41,407 nt of DNA from an uncultured Flavobacteriaceae bacterium (GCA_947500445.1 CANMSB010000038.1:1-41407), one strand, 5' to 3'; shown: positions 8,403 through 16,824, numbered from the stretch's first letter. Translations and numbers: made by a program. Notes: a model not told the origin generated them from the letters alone.

Positions 8403-8410
8403 TATTTTTG
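8403..8410 (+). promoter_or_regulatory. TAnnTTTG -7 box for kynureninase
   Basis: TATTTTTG matches the consensus exactly and lies 15 bp upstream of the preferred ATG at 8426, predicting a leader of about 11 nt. This supports 8426 over an upstream in-frame ATG at 8381. No clear -33 TTG. Confidence 0.5.
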
Positions 8411-8425
8411 ATAAAAAACCGAGCT

Positions 8426-9703
8426 ATGCATTTTGAAAACACCTTGCAATACGCCCAAAAACTGGACAAAAACGATGGGCTTAGCGCATATCGGAAGGCA
8501 TTCCATTTCCCCAAGGTCAATGGAAAAGAGGTGATTTATTTCACTGGCAATTCATTAGGGCTGCAACCGGTACGCACCCAAAGCTTTGTGAATGAGATCA
8601 TGACGGATTGGAAGGAATTGGCGGTCGAAGGGCATTTTCACGCGGACAAACCTTGGTGGGACTATCATGAACGACTAGCGGCACCTTTGGCCAAAATAGT
8701 CGGAGCAAAACCGGAAGAGGTTACCGTAATGAACACGCTTACGGTAAACTTGCACCTTCTTATGGTCTCTTTTTACAGACCGAAAGGAAAGCGCTATAAA
8801 ATTCTTTGTGAAGAAAAGGCTTTTCCGTCCGACCAGTACCTTTTTCAAAGTCAAGTCCGTTTTCATGGATACGATGCCGACGACGCCATCATTGCCATAA
8901 AAAAAAGACCGGGAGAACATCACTGGCGTACCGAGGACGTGCTTTCAAAAATCGATGAGATCAGGGACGAACTGGCGCTGGTATTGATCGGTGGCGTCAA
9001 TTACTACAACGGGCAGGTATTTGACATCCAAAAAATCACACGGGCCGGAAAGTCGGTCGGTGCAATGGTGGGGTGGGACCTCGCCCATGCCGTGGGCAAT
9101 ATTGCCCTTCGCTTGCACGATTGGAAGGTCGATTTTGCCGCCTGGTGCAGTTACAAGTATATGAACAGTGGCCCGGGGAACGCCTCGGGTGTCTTTATAA
9201 ACGAAAAATACCTGAACAGGAAGGACATACAACGTTTTGAGGGATGGTGGGGAACCAAAAAGGAAACCCGGTTTATGATGAAACCGACCTTTGAACCTAT
9301 GGAAAATGCCGATGCCTGGCAGATCAGTAACGCCCCGGTACTTTCGGTCGCGCCGTATTTGGCATCGTTGGAACTTTTCGAAGAAGTGGGCATGGAACGC
9401 TTGACCGCTAAACGGGATCGTTTAGTAGGTTATTTGGAGTTTGTGCTAGGGGAAGTGGACAAAGCAGTGGATGCCCGTTTTGAAGTGATTACCCCTAAGG
9501 AAAGAGGTTGTCAGCTCTCGGTTTTTTTACATGGCCAAGGAAGGTCCCTATTCGATTATTTGATGGAGAATGGCGTTATTACCGATTGGCGTGAACCCAA
9601 TGTCATCCGTTTGGCACCGGCACCTTTTTACTGTTCTTTTGAAGATATGTTCCGCTTTGGAACAATTTTAAAACAAGGAATTCTGGAACTGGGTGAAGCA
9701 TGA
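8426..9703 (+). CDS. kynU: Kynureninase
   Basis: 425 residues from the ATG at 8426, chosen because MHFENTLQYAQKLD matches the usual start of the family and a -7 box lies just upstream; the in-frame ATG at 8381 would add 15 unrelated residues. A PLP-dependent fold type I enzyme that cleaves kynurenine or 3-hydroxykynurenine to (3-hydroxy)anthranilate and alanine. Visible signatures include VYFTGNSLG-like IYFTGNSLGLQP near the N-terminus, DKPWWDYHERL, the aspartate region GWDLAHAVGN, and the PLP lysine K244 in CSYKYMNSGPG. Together with kmo at 16825 it supplies consecutive steps toward 3-hydroxyanthranilate. An MFS transporter follows 120 bp downstream in the same direction. Confidence 0.95.
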   Translation: MHFENTLQYAQKLDKNDGLSAYRKAFHFPKVNGKEVIYFTGNSLGLQPVRTQSFVNEIMTDWKELAVEGHFHADKPWWDYHERLAAPLAKIVGAKPEEVTVMNTLTVNLHLLMVSFYRPKGKRYKILCEEKAFPSDQYLFQSQVRFHGYDADDAIIAIKKRPGEHHWRTEDVLSKIDEIRDELALVLIGGVNYYNGQVFDIQKITRAGKSVGAMVGWDLAHAVGNIALRLHDWKVDFAAWCSYKYMNSGPGNASGVFINEKYLNRKDIQRFEGWWGTKKETRFMMKPTFEPMENADAWQISNAPVLSVAPYLASLELFEEVGMERLTAKRDRLVGYLEFVLGEVDKAVDARFEVITPKERGCQLSVFLHGQGRSLFDYLMENGVITDWREPNVIRLAPAPFYCSFEDMFRFGTILKQGILELGEA

Positions 9704-9823
9704 TCTCTGGCATATGCGAAGTGTTTATGGCCCAAGCAACGAGCACTTATCTTGGATGATGGTCGCTAAAATGGTATTACATCTACTTGTTGCCGACCAT
9801 ATCCCTTTTTTAAAACGATACCT

Positions 9824-10972
9824 ATGAAATCCCTTTTTTTGATCCTTTCGAATCCGCGCTATTTTGGTCCCGCCTGGGCGTTCGCCAGCCTGAATATTTT
9901 GTTCGGTACCTGGGCGATCTACATCCCAACGGTAAAAGAAGGATTACAGATCGACAAGTCAGAATTGGGTCTGGCAATTTTTTTTCTATCCTTAGGGGTG
10001 TTTGCGATATTTCCGGTCGCCGCTAAGATCATCAATACCTTAGGGGTAGGAAAAGCGACGGGGTACGGAGTGGTCCTAAGTTGTTTGGCCGCTTTGCTTC
10101 CGCTACTGGCACCAAGCTTGTATACCCTAATGGCGGCATTGTTCGTTTTTGGGGCGAGCAATGGTTTTACCGACATCGCCATGAATACTCTGGTTACCGA
10201 GCTAGAGAAGGAGGACGAGGCAAAATTCATGTCGGCCGCACATGGTTTTTTCAGTTTGGGCGGGGTTTTGGCCGGTTTGGGTAGTTTTCTTATCGGTCCC
10301 CTTGGTAATCCATCATTGCACATGTTGTGCGCGGTCATTTTAACGGTAACGGTACACTTGTTGTTTGTAGGGCGTTATTTTCAAATGAAGGCGGCTCCTG
10401 TTGAAAAAGAACCGTTTAGCTTAAAACTCTTTAAACCTTTAATGTTGATTGGTCTCGTTTCCTTTATTTCCATGGGTAGCGAAGGGGCCATAGTGGATTG
10501 GAGCGGCCTGTACCTTCAGGAAATAAGTTTGGCGCCGGAAACGCTTTGGGGCGCTGGATTTTTGGGTTTTCAGGTGACCATGACCATTGGAAGGTTTCTT
10601 GGTGACGGAATCAGTGAACGTTTCGGTTCAATAAAAATAGTGGCTCTTGGCGCGTTTGTTTCCATGGTGGGCTACGCCTTGGTGTTGACCACGCAAACGT
10701 ACATGGCCATCGCGGGCTTTGCCTTTGCGGGACTAGGGTTTTCCGTAATGGTGCCCGAGCTTTTTAGGATCGGGGGAAACATCAAGGGCGTGGAATCGTC
10801 GCAAGGCGTATCGTTTATCGCGGGAATGGGGTACACGGGTTTTCTATTGGCTCCCCCAATTCTGGGCTTTTTGGCGAAAAGTACCTCTTTGCTCGTTTGT
10901 TTTGGAGTGTTGCTCTGTTGCGCTTTCGTTATACTAGGGGCCACCGTCAAATTAAAGGGGGACGGCCGTTAG
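9824..10972 (+). CDS. MFS transporter (YbjJ-like)
   Basis: 382 residues, about 12 hydrophobic helices in two halves with a short basic loop in the middle (around FQMKAAPVEKEPFSLKLFKP). Motifs such as FGASNGFTDIAMNTL in the N-half and EGAIVDWSGLYL at the start of the C-half resemble the YbjJ-like/fucose-permease-like branch of the major facilitator superfamily. The substrate cannot be deduced. It lies downstream of kynU, and transport of a tryptophan or kynurenine metabolite is possible, but the 120-bp gap makes co-transcription uncertain. It converges with the gene ending at 11034 and no clear hairpin terminator lies between them. Confidence 0.85.
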   Translation: MKSLFLILSNPRYFGPAWAFASLNILFGTWAIYIPTVKEGLQIDKSELGLAIFFLSLGVFAIFPVAAKIINTLGVGKATGYGVVLSCLAALLPLLAPSLYTLMAALFVFGASNGFTDIAMNTLVTELEKEDEAKFMSAAHGFFSLGGVLAGLGSFLIGPLGNPSLHMLCAVILTVTVHLLFVGRYFQMKAAPVEKEPFSLKLFKPLMLIGLVSFISMGSEGAIVDWSGLYLQEISLAPETLWGAGFLGFQVTMTIGRFLGDGISERFGSIKIVALGAFVSMVGYALVLTTQTYMAIAGFAFAGLGFSVMVPELFRIGGNIKGVESSQGVSFIAGMGYTGFLLAPPILGFLAKSTSLLVCFGVLLCCAFVILGATVKLKGDGR

Positions 10973-11033
10973 CAGTTGCGATAACGGTTTTCAAAAGAAA
11001 CCCTTTTCTCTTCGAAAAAGAACGCGGTCTTTG

Positions 11034-11693
11034 TTATTTTACCGATATTCCGCTGAAATACAATTTGAAATCCCCTTCCGACATCCGGTGCATTTTAGCA
11101 ATTTTCAAGCCTTTTACCTCCATATAATCTTCCCAAGTCGTGATCATCGAGGGTTCCGTTTGGTTGCTTTCCCGAAACACCCATTCGGTAATCAAAAGGT
11201 CTTCCCCGAAATAAAGATCGTAAGCGTCCCCAGGAGTGTAGCCTCCCTCGTTTCCATATACTATGGTCAGTTTTTGTAGCTGTTTTTTACTGATCGGTGC
11301 CGTGGCATCCTTTTCATGCGATGTGGTAATGTTCCCCATGTCCCATACCAATTGAAAAGGGGCCAACAACCAGTACTTGTCATTGATGAAACCGGCATTG
11401 GTCTTGTAGGCGGTACTGTCCATATCGGACCAATTGTACGTTAATGTATCGGTGTCGGAAATTGCGGTAATGGTATTGGTCTTCGGTCGCCAAACCCAGG
11501 AACGCTCGAAGTGGGTGGTGTCCCGGTCTACATTAAAAGTAAAGGCAATTTCGGTTACTTCGTTCCAATTTTCATAACCGTTGGCATCGGCAATTTGGTT
11601 CAAAATAGCTTTTTGGTCTACAGTGTCCGTTTGTTGGGAAAAGGCCTTATGGGCCAGCAGACCAAAAATCGTGAAGAGTAATATATTTTTCAT
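11034..11693 (-). CDS. Secreted protein of unknown function
   Basis: 219 residues. A clear signal peptide (MKNILLFTIFGLLAHKAFSQ) is followed by a mature domain with many aromatic and Thr/Asp residues (AFTFNVDRDTTHFERSWVWR; YWLLAPFQLVWDMGN; ITEWVFRESNQ), suggesting a beta-rich periplasmic or outer-membrane-associated fold, perhaps of the lipoprotein-carrier-like type. The family resembles flavobacterial proteins annotated DUF6503, but I am not certain. A TACCTTTG box (minus strand, 11708-11715) lies 14 bp upstream of the ATG, predicting a short leader. No catalytic motif was seen. Confidence 0.7.
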   Translation of the reverse strand: MKNILLFTIFGLLAHKAFSQQTDTVDQKAILNQIADANGYENWNEVTEIAFTFNVDRDTTHFERSWVWRPKTNTITAISDTDTLTYNWSDMDSTAYKTNAGFINDKYWLLAPFQLVWDMGNITTSHEKDATAPISKKQLQKLTIVYGNEGGYTPGDAYDLYFGEDLLITEWVFRESNQTEPSMITTWEDYMEVKGLKIAKMHRMSEGDFKLYFSGISVK

Positions 11694-11707
11694 GGAACCG
11701 TTTTGGA

Positions 11708-11715
11708 CAAAGGTA
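11708..11715 (-). promoter_or_regulatory. TAnnTTTG -7 box for the gene at 11034-11693
   Basis: On the minus strand the bases read TACCTTTG, an exact match, 14 bp upstream of the ATG. No -33 TTG at the expected distance. Confidence 0.45.
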
Positions 11716-12020
11716 ACAGCTTTTGATGGCTAAAGGCTTTACCACATACCGGATTTTTTGGTTTTTTATCCGGAGCAGGCGTTGTAACGGTAAAAAAGGG
11801 CAACAGTTTCTTTAATGGGGAACGACGGATTACAAAATGGCCCTTTTAAGAGTACGGACCAAGATAGCGCCACTTGTTGTCCAGGCTGATAAAGCCCCAT
11901 ATCTTGGCGTTTGCAGCTTAAAGGTCTTTTTTTTGCTTTTCGTTAAATTTTTGACAGATTCATAATTTCATAGGGCCAAAAAATACAATTCAAAATTTTT
12001 TCATCGTTTTTTTTACGAAA
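11716..12020. other. Intergenic region without a gene
   Basis: No frame with coding character on either strand. It becomes very AT-rich toward the right, where the operator-promoter for the propeller gene begins. Confidence 0.5.
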
Positions 12021-12044
12021 AAAAATACAATCGATTGTATTTTT
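12021..12044. promoter_or_regulatory. Perfect 24-bp palindrome, probable operator
   Basis: The half-site AAAAATACAATC is followed directly by its exact reverse complement, centred between 12032 and 12033. The centre AATCGATT is of the kind often bound by LacI-family dimers, but GntR-type or other binding is possible. The right half contains the TTG that serves as the -33 box of the promoter at 12035-12065, so a bound protein would block RNA polymerase. No regulator gene is adjacent. Confidence 0.65.
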
Positions 12045-12065
12045 ACGAAGGCTTTTGTATACTTG
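12035..12065 (+). promoter_or_regulatory. Promoter of the secreted propeller gene
   Basis: TTG at 12035-12037, 20 bp, then TATACTTG at 12058-12065 (7 of 8 positions of TAnnTTTG). The expected start is near 12070, giving a leader of about 310 nt before the ATG at 12383. Confidence 0.55.
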
Positions 12066-12069
12066 TAGT

Positions 12070-12382
12070 GTTCATTAACTGATTTTTAACAAAAAAGAGA
12101 TGCGAAGAAAAGAGAGATACCCCAATAAAGAGGACACCTGAACGGCCGTATTTTAACTGGTACCCATCCATTTGTCGAACAACATTTACGTCCGCTCAAA
12201 GGTAACTTCGTTCGGGAGCTGGTTGTTTAAAAGTAGGGGACAAAAGCTCCGTAGGCTTTTATCGGATAAAATCCGTTGGTCACAGAAAAAATACCATTGC
12301 AAGGGCCCAGTTTATTGGGCTTGTTTGTGGACACCCTATTAGAAATTTGCTAAACAAGACTTTTATCTTTAATCGATTCCAT
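12070..12382 (+). promoter_or_regulatory. Long structured leader with a 13-codon ORF
   Basis: The leader holds a short frame at 12100-12141 (MRRKERYPNKEDT) preceded by a purine-rich AAAAAAGAG. Small hairpins follow: AAAAGC/GCTTTT (12242-12260), CGGAT-aaa-ATCCG (12263-12275) and GCCCA/TGGGC (about 12305-12320). No known riboswitch was recognised. It may be a cis-regulatory leader, or the remains of a deleted gene. Confidence 0.35.
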
Positions 12383-15103
12383 ATGACTATTAAACTACAT
12401 TTTAAACGTTTAACCCTTTTAACGTTCGCGCTGCTGGGAATAGCATCCCTCTTTGCACAATCAACCATTTCCTATACCAACGAGGGCGTCAACCGCACGA
12501 CGGACGGAAACCTCAACTGGGGGTTCAGTACCTCGGTGACCACCTATAAGGGTAATATCTACTATGCCTATGTCGGGAGCGACAATAAAATCTATGCCGG
12601 TAAAAAAACGTCCAACGGCGATAATGTGAAGGTCGTCATGGGCAATTTACAGGCCAATGATTTCCATACGAAACCTTCCATCACCGTTGATAAGAATGGA
12701 TACCTTCATGTCATGGGGGATTCCCACAACCAGGATTGGCAATACTACATTTCCAATAATCCCGAGGACATCAACAGTTGGACCAAACAATCACCCCCGG
12801 GACAGCGGGTCACCTACACGGAGTACTACAAAGACCGTAACGACGAACTGTACATCCTCTTCCGCATGCGGCTCGGTGATGGAGGACAACAGGATGACCA
12901 TGTTGGTGCCATGATGCGCTATAACGCCGACAACAGGAGCTTCACACTTTTGGGTAACTCCAATTACGATGGGGACGGCACCCCTGTGAAGGCCGTTGTA
13001 TACGGTCTTGAGGGCGGTGGTTTCCAATGTTATTACCAGCAGCCGCGGCAGCGTATCTTTTTCGATGCCAACAACCGCATGCATATGGTCTCTTCCGTAA
13101 TCGATCCCTGTATCGAGAACGTAACGAGCAGTAGCGGATACAACTATCAGTCGCACATTCTGTATGCCTATTCCGATGATGGCGGTAACAGTTTCAAAAA
13201 GGCCAACGGCACCGCTATCACACTACCGATGACCACCAATAATGCTTCCATAGTGGTGAACCGTTCGTCCAATCTGGATATTGTGCCCGAGCACCATATC
13301 GGGGCCTTCGATACCAATACCCCGGTAGTGAGCTATCTGTTGCGAGACGGGAACGGGTATTCCAAGAAATGGAACGGTTCCTCATGGGTAAACGTGAACG
13401 TTCCGGAGAATACGTCCTCCTTTATGGCGAACGACCGCGGTGTTATCGCCTGGTACAAGCAGGATAACTCGGGCGACGCCCGTTTCCATATTTCTGACGA
13501 CGGGAACAATTGGACCAGTCTTTCCGCTGCCGCCAACGGTACCGCGGAGCGTAATGTGGAGGCCTACGACCTGGAGCACTTCGATGCCACGGGCGATTTT
13601 CGGGTGCATTTCCAGTACTATCCCGGTGGCGACCCCAGATGCGGCATCCATACCTTTAAGACCGGAAACGCGGTACAGGCACTAGGAAACGACCAAGGGC
13701 CAAGTAACCCTGCACCGACCGGCGATGTTTTTTACATCAAGAACAAAGAAACCGGAAAATACCTGCGTCCCATAAACGGCAATAATGATGCCGGTATACA
13801 GGTTGCGGCCAAAAACGATTCCGATTGGTTCAAATGGCAAAAGGTACCAACTTCTAACGGATATTACTATTTAAGAAATGTGGGGAGCGGTAAATATTTT
13901 AGGCCCCAGACCTCGACCGACGCATCATTGATGTGGGTGAAAGATACCAGTTGGGACGGGGAATGGACCCAATGGAAGGAAAACCCTTCCAGCGATGGTA
14001 GTACCTTTTATTTTGTGAACCGCGCAACGGGCAAATATATTAGGCCAGTGAACGGAAACACCACATCCAATGTGGAATTAAGGCCTACCAGCTGGGACGG
14101 AAACTGGACGCGGTGGACGTTCGAAAATGTAAATTCGGGAACCATAAATGTAAAGGTCAGGGCACTCGGGGTGTCCACCCAGGAAAATTTAAAGTTGCAG
14201 ATCAATAATCAGACCGTGCATACCTGGCAGCTCAATTCGTCGAGTTTCAAGGAGTATACGACCACGATTTCAAGTAATGGCACAGTAAGGCTGTTATACG
14301 ACAATGACGCCAACAACCGGGATGTACGTATCGATTGGTTGGAAATCGATGGCAACCGGATGCAGGCGGAAGCCCAGAACGTGAACACCGGTTCATGGAA
14401 CAATGCCGAAAGCCGATGTGGGGGCGTAAAGAGCGAATGGCTATACTGCGCCGGATATATCGAGTTTGGCAACGTATCCTCCGATTTCAACGTGAAGGTC
14501 AGGGCACTCGGAGTGGGCGGGGACGAAAGTCTCAAACTTCAGATAAACAACCAAACGGTAAAGACCTGGACAGTGAACTCTTCAAGCTTTAAGGAGTACA
14601 CGACCACGGTACCCAGTGGAACGGGCAATATCAGATTGCTTTACGATAACGATGACGGCGATATACGCGATGTGCGGATCGATTGGTTGGAAATCAACGG
14701 CGTTCGAAAGCAGGCCGAAGATCAAAGTGTGAATACCGGTTCCTGGAACAAGGCGGAGAATAGATGTGGGGGCGTTAAAAGCGAATGGTTGTACTGTAGC
14801 GGATATATCGATTTTGGAAGCAATTTTGCCAACACCGGCATTGCCGCCGTTGCGCAGATACCATCGGAGGAAATAGGGTTTACCTTGTTTCCCAACCCGA
14901 TCGTGGGGCAGGATATGGTCGTGAAGGGCGATGTGGATACCTTCAATGTGCAATTGATAACCTTGACCGGTCGTGTGCTGACACAACGCCGTACAACTCA
15001 AGGAGAAGCTGTTCTGGACACTTCACTTTTGCCAACCGGAATGTACGTAGTACGTATAAGCCATGAATACGGGACCGAATCGCACAAGATAATAGTAAAA
15101 TAA
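12383..15103 (+). CDS. T9SS-secreted BNR_4-propeller protein with trefoil and two CBMs
   Basis: 906 residues from ATG 12383, chosen because the signal peptide (about 1-26, ending SLFAQ) starts there; a TTG at 12347 is less likely. Modules: about 30-430, a beta-propeller of BNR_4 type (KPSITVDKNGYLHVMGDSHN, ELYILFRMR, RIFFDANNRMHMVSSV); about 448-584, a beta-trefoil of three FYIKNKETGKYLRP-like repeats, as in ricin-B or fascin lectins; about 588-700 and 703-812, two near-identical modules beginning NVKVRALGV, resembling calcium-dependent xylan-binding CBMs; about 830-906, a T9SS sorting domain (LFPNPIVGQDM ... LPTGMYVVRI). BNR_4 propellers include ulvan lyases (PL24/PL25), so this is probably an algal-polysaccharide lyase or binding protein released or anchored at the surface. 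Activity and substrate are inferred. Confidence 0.85.
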   Translation: MTIKLHFKRLTLLTFALLGIASLFAQSTISYTNEGVNRTTDGNLNWGFSTSVTTYKGNIYYAYVGSDNKIYAGKKTSNGDNVKVVMGNLQANDFHTKPSITVDKNGYLHVMGDSHNQDWQYYISNNPEDINSWTKQSPPGQRVTYTEYYKDRNDELYILFRMRLGDGGQQDDHVGAMMRYNADNRSFTLLGNSNYDGDGTPVKAVVYGLEGGGFQCYYQQPRQRIFFDANNRMHMVSSVIDPCIENVTSSSGYNYQSHILYAYSDDGGNSFKKANGTAITLPMTTNNASIVVNRSSNLDIVPEHHIGAFDTNTPVVSYLLRDGNGYSKKWNGSSWVNVNVPENTSSFMANDRGVIAWYKQDNSGDARFHISDDGNNWTSLSAAANGTAERNVEAYDLEHFDATGDFRVHFQYYPGGDPRCGIHTFKTGNAVQALGNDQGPSNPAPTGDVFYIKNKETGKYLRPINGNNDAGIQVAAKNDSDWFKWQKVPTSNGYYYLRNVGSGKYFRPQTSTDASLMWVKDTSWDGEWTQWKENPSSDGSTFYFVNRATGKYIRPVNGNTTSNVELRPTSWDGNWTRWTFENVNSGTINVKVRALGVSTQENLKLQINNQTVHTWQLNSSSFKEYTTTISSNGTVRLLYDNDANNRDVRIDWLEIDGNRMQAEAQNVNTGSWNNAESRCGGVKSEWLYCAGYIEFGNVSSDFNVKVRALGVGGDESLKLQINNQTVKTWTVNSSSFKEYTTTVPSGTGNIRLLYDNDDGDIRDVRIDWLEINGVRKQAEDQSVNTGSWNKAENRCGGVKSEWLYCSGYIDFGSNFANTGIAAVAQIPSEEIGFTLFPNPIVGQDMVVKGDVDTFNVQLITLTGRVLTQRRTTQGEAVLDTSLLPTGMYVVRISHEYGTESHKIIVK
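14147..14817 (+). repeat. Tandem duplicated CBM-coding segments
   Basis: Two segments of about 340 bp inside the propeller gene (from about 14147 and about 14491) encode closely similar modules. Stretches such as AAGGTCAGGGCACTCGG recur at 14153 and 14494, and both copies carry CGGVKSEWLYC. Divergence is mostly at third positions, suggesting duplication followed by purifying selection. Confidence 0.85.
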
Positions 15104-15137
15104 TGACTTGATTTTTTGTTTGGAGTTACCTTTGTCG

Positions 15138-15169
15138 AAAAGACCGTCCTCGTAGGGCGGTCTTTTTTT
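15138..15169 (+). terminator. Rho-independent terminator of the propeller gene
   Basis: AAAGACCGTCCT pairs with AGGGCGGTCTTT (one G-T type mismatch) around a CGT loop, followed by T7. It begins 35 bp after the stop codon. Confidence 0.9.
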
Positions 15170-15800
15170 GTTTCCCAAATTGGTATTTTTGATGCTTTGT
15201 TACCAAGGCGTAGTTCAAATATGAAATGACGCTATTTTTTGGTTTTGAACGTTGGCACCGCTATCATTTATATGGGATGGTCCCTTTCTTTTGGTAATGG
15301 TCAAACCCTTTTTATTGGTTATGTAATTTGACAAAGACCTATCGGTCAATAGGAGAAGAACGATACAGCTCCCCAATATAGTTTAAGCATCGTTTTGCTT
15401 TCAAAAAAATGAGATGAAATTGAATACCATCCCACAAAAAAAGAAAATTTCGTTAATAGCAGTGGCAGTTCTCCATCATGAAATGGGTATGTTCCGTTTT
15501 ATACCCTGTACCTGAAGTCATAGTCCCTGCCCCAATCTGTTTCATAGCGACATACCAATGTTTAAAACATAAAAACCGGTATGTTTTTGGAGTCTGATTG
15601 TTGACCTTGGGAAGTAGCGAAGACGGATTTCTTCGAGTGCGTAAAAACCCTGAAGGGATTTTTGTTCATCGGATTGTTATTGCGAAGGGAATGGAAAAGT
15701 ACACGTTCACATTCCTTCCTGCCAAAACGAGCTGTTACAGTTTTAGTGTGAACAGGTTTTTTACGAATTTAAAAAGCGCTACTTTTCAGTATAAAATCAG
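15170..15800. other. Large intergenic region, no supported gene
   Basis: About 630 bp with no convincing gene. A TTG-initiated 77-codon frame at 15598-15831 has no recognisable motif, runs into the clpP start and is judged spurious. A small terminator-like hairpin (AAAACCC-tgaa-GGGaTTTTT) lies at 15644-15663. An undetected small RNA cannot be excluded. Confidence 0.45.
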
Positions 15801-15808
15801 TATTTTTG
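15801..15808 (+). promoter_or_regulatory. TAnnTTTG -7 box for clpP
   Basis: TATTTTTG, an exact consensus match, 22 bp upstream of the ATG; predicted leader about 18 nt. No clear -33 box. Confidence 0.5.
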
Positions 15809-15830
15809 AAGTCTTAATAAACTGTAGGTA

Positions 15831-16379
15831 ATGAGTTCGAAAAAAGGAAAAATACAAGAAGCGATAGATGAAAAACTGCTGGGGGAACGCAAGGTGTTCC
15901 TTTGGGGAATGGTAGATGACGACTCGGCAAAACATGTCATCGACCGATTGCTCTATCTGGATATGCAGGGCGATAGCGAAATACAATTGTATATCAATAG
16001 CCCGGGCGGTTATGTTACCTCTGGTTTTGCCATGTACGACACCATTAAACTTTTAAAGAGCCCGGTGTCGACCATCTGTACCGGTTTGGCAGCTTCCATG
16101 GGGTCCATTCTCTTATCCGTAGGGGAAAAGGGCAGACGTTTTATACAGCCACATGCCCAAGTGATGATCCATCAACCAAGTGGGGGTGCTAGGGGGCAGG
16201 CTTCCAACATTGAAATACAGGCAAAGGAAATTATAAAGACCAAGGAGCTCAGTGCCCAAATTTTGGCCGATAATTGTGGGCAAAAATACGATCGGGTCCT
16301 GAAGGATTTTGATAGGGACTATTGGATGAATGCGGAGGAATCCATCGCGTACGGTATTGTTGATGGCGTATTGTCTTAA
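15831..16379 (+). CDS. clpP: ATP-dependent Clp protease proteolytic subunit
   Basis: 182 residues. The serine-protease triad is complete: S89 in GLAASMGS, H114 in MIHQPSGG and D163 in DRDYWM, with spacings of 25 and 49 residues, identical to those of E. coli ClpP. The oxyanion and strand motif INSPGG is present. The N-terminus (MSSKKGKIQEAIDEKLLGER) differs from the usual PxVIEQ-type axial-loop sequence of canonical ClpP, so this may be a second ClpP paralogue. It is flanked by its own promoter and a strong terminator, with no tig or clpX beside it. It would form a barrel fed by a Clp ATPase encoded elsewhere. Confidence 0.92.
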   Translation: MSSKKGKIQEAIDEKLLGERKVFLWGMVDDDSAKHVIDRLLYLDMQGDSEIQLYINSPGGYVTSGFAMYDTIKLLKSPVSTICTGLAASMGSILLSVGEKGRRFIQPHAQVMIHQPSGGARGQASNIEIQAKEIIKTKELSAQILADNCGQKYDRVLKDFDRDYWMNAEESIAYGIVDGVLS

Positions 16380-16397
16380 TTAAGCCGTTATTGATAA

Positions 16398-16434
16398 AAA
16401 AAGTCCTTCACAAACCTAATGTGAAGGACTTTTT
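16398..16434. terminator. Strong terminator after clpP
   Basis: A perfect 15-bp stem (AAAAAGTCCTTCACA / TGTGAAGGACTTTTT) around a 7-nt loop. A-tract and T-tract make it usable in both directions. It starts 19 bp after the clpP stop. Confidence 0.92.
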
Positions 16435-16542
16435 GGATATATATAGGCGCCGAAGCGGAAGATTTATAACGTGTGCCGTTGTTCCCCTTATATACGGTCT
16501 TACGTGTTGAATGGTTTTGGGCGTCACGTTAAAAAAATGATA

Positions 16543-16726
16543 ATACCATTTTAACTTTGAAATCGCGCGTATAGAAATTGAATTATTTTTTAGTTGTTCG
16601 AGGCAAAAGCCTGTCCCCGGCTTGACCGGGGATCTAAGCATAGCCTTAGCTACGGTTCTATTTTTTAACGAAGAACAGCTGAAAAAGAAACGGTTTATTA
16701 GTGCTATTTCAAAGCTAAAATGGTAT
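16543..16726 (+). repeat. Dispersed inverted-repeat element, copy 2 (184 bp)
   Basis: Terminal inverted repeats ATACCATTTTAACTTTGAAA (left) and TTTCAAAGCTAAAATGGTAT (right). The inner arms also pair imperfectly (TTTTTAGTTGTTC versus GAACAGCTGAAAAA). The core has a CCCCGG-cttga-CCGGGG hairpin and a TAGCcttaGCTA hairpin. It lies between clpP and kmo and encodes no protein of its own. Confidence 0.9.
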
Positions 16727-16824
16727 AAGAAACGGTTTTTTTATTCGAAACGAAACCAAGGGCACCGATACAATGGCCCCGCTTTTTTGGTATCTTTACC
16801 TTTATTCTTGGTTTCCACGACAAC

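Noticed and set aside
9765-9779. GCTAAAATGGTATTA, similar to the right tip of the inverted-repeat family
   Set aside because: Only about 13 bases match and there is no matching left arm or TTTCAAAG block, so chance is likely.
15598-15831. A 77-codon TTG-initiated frame upstream of clpP
   Set aside because: No motif or composition like a gene, and it covers the clpP promoter box.
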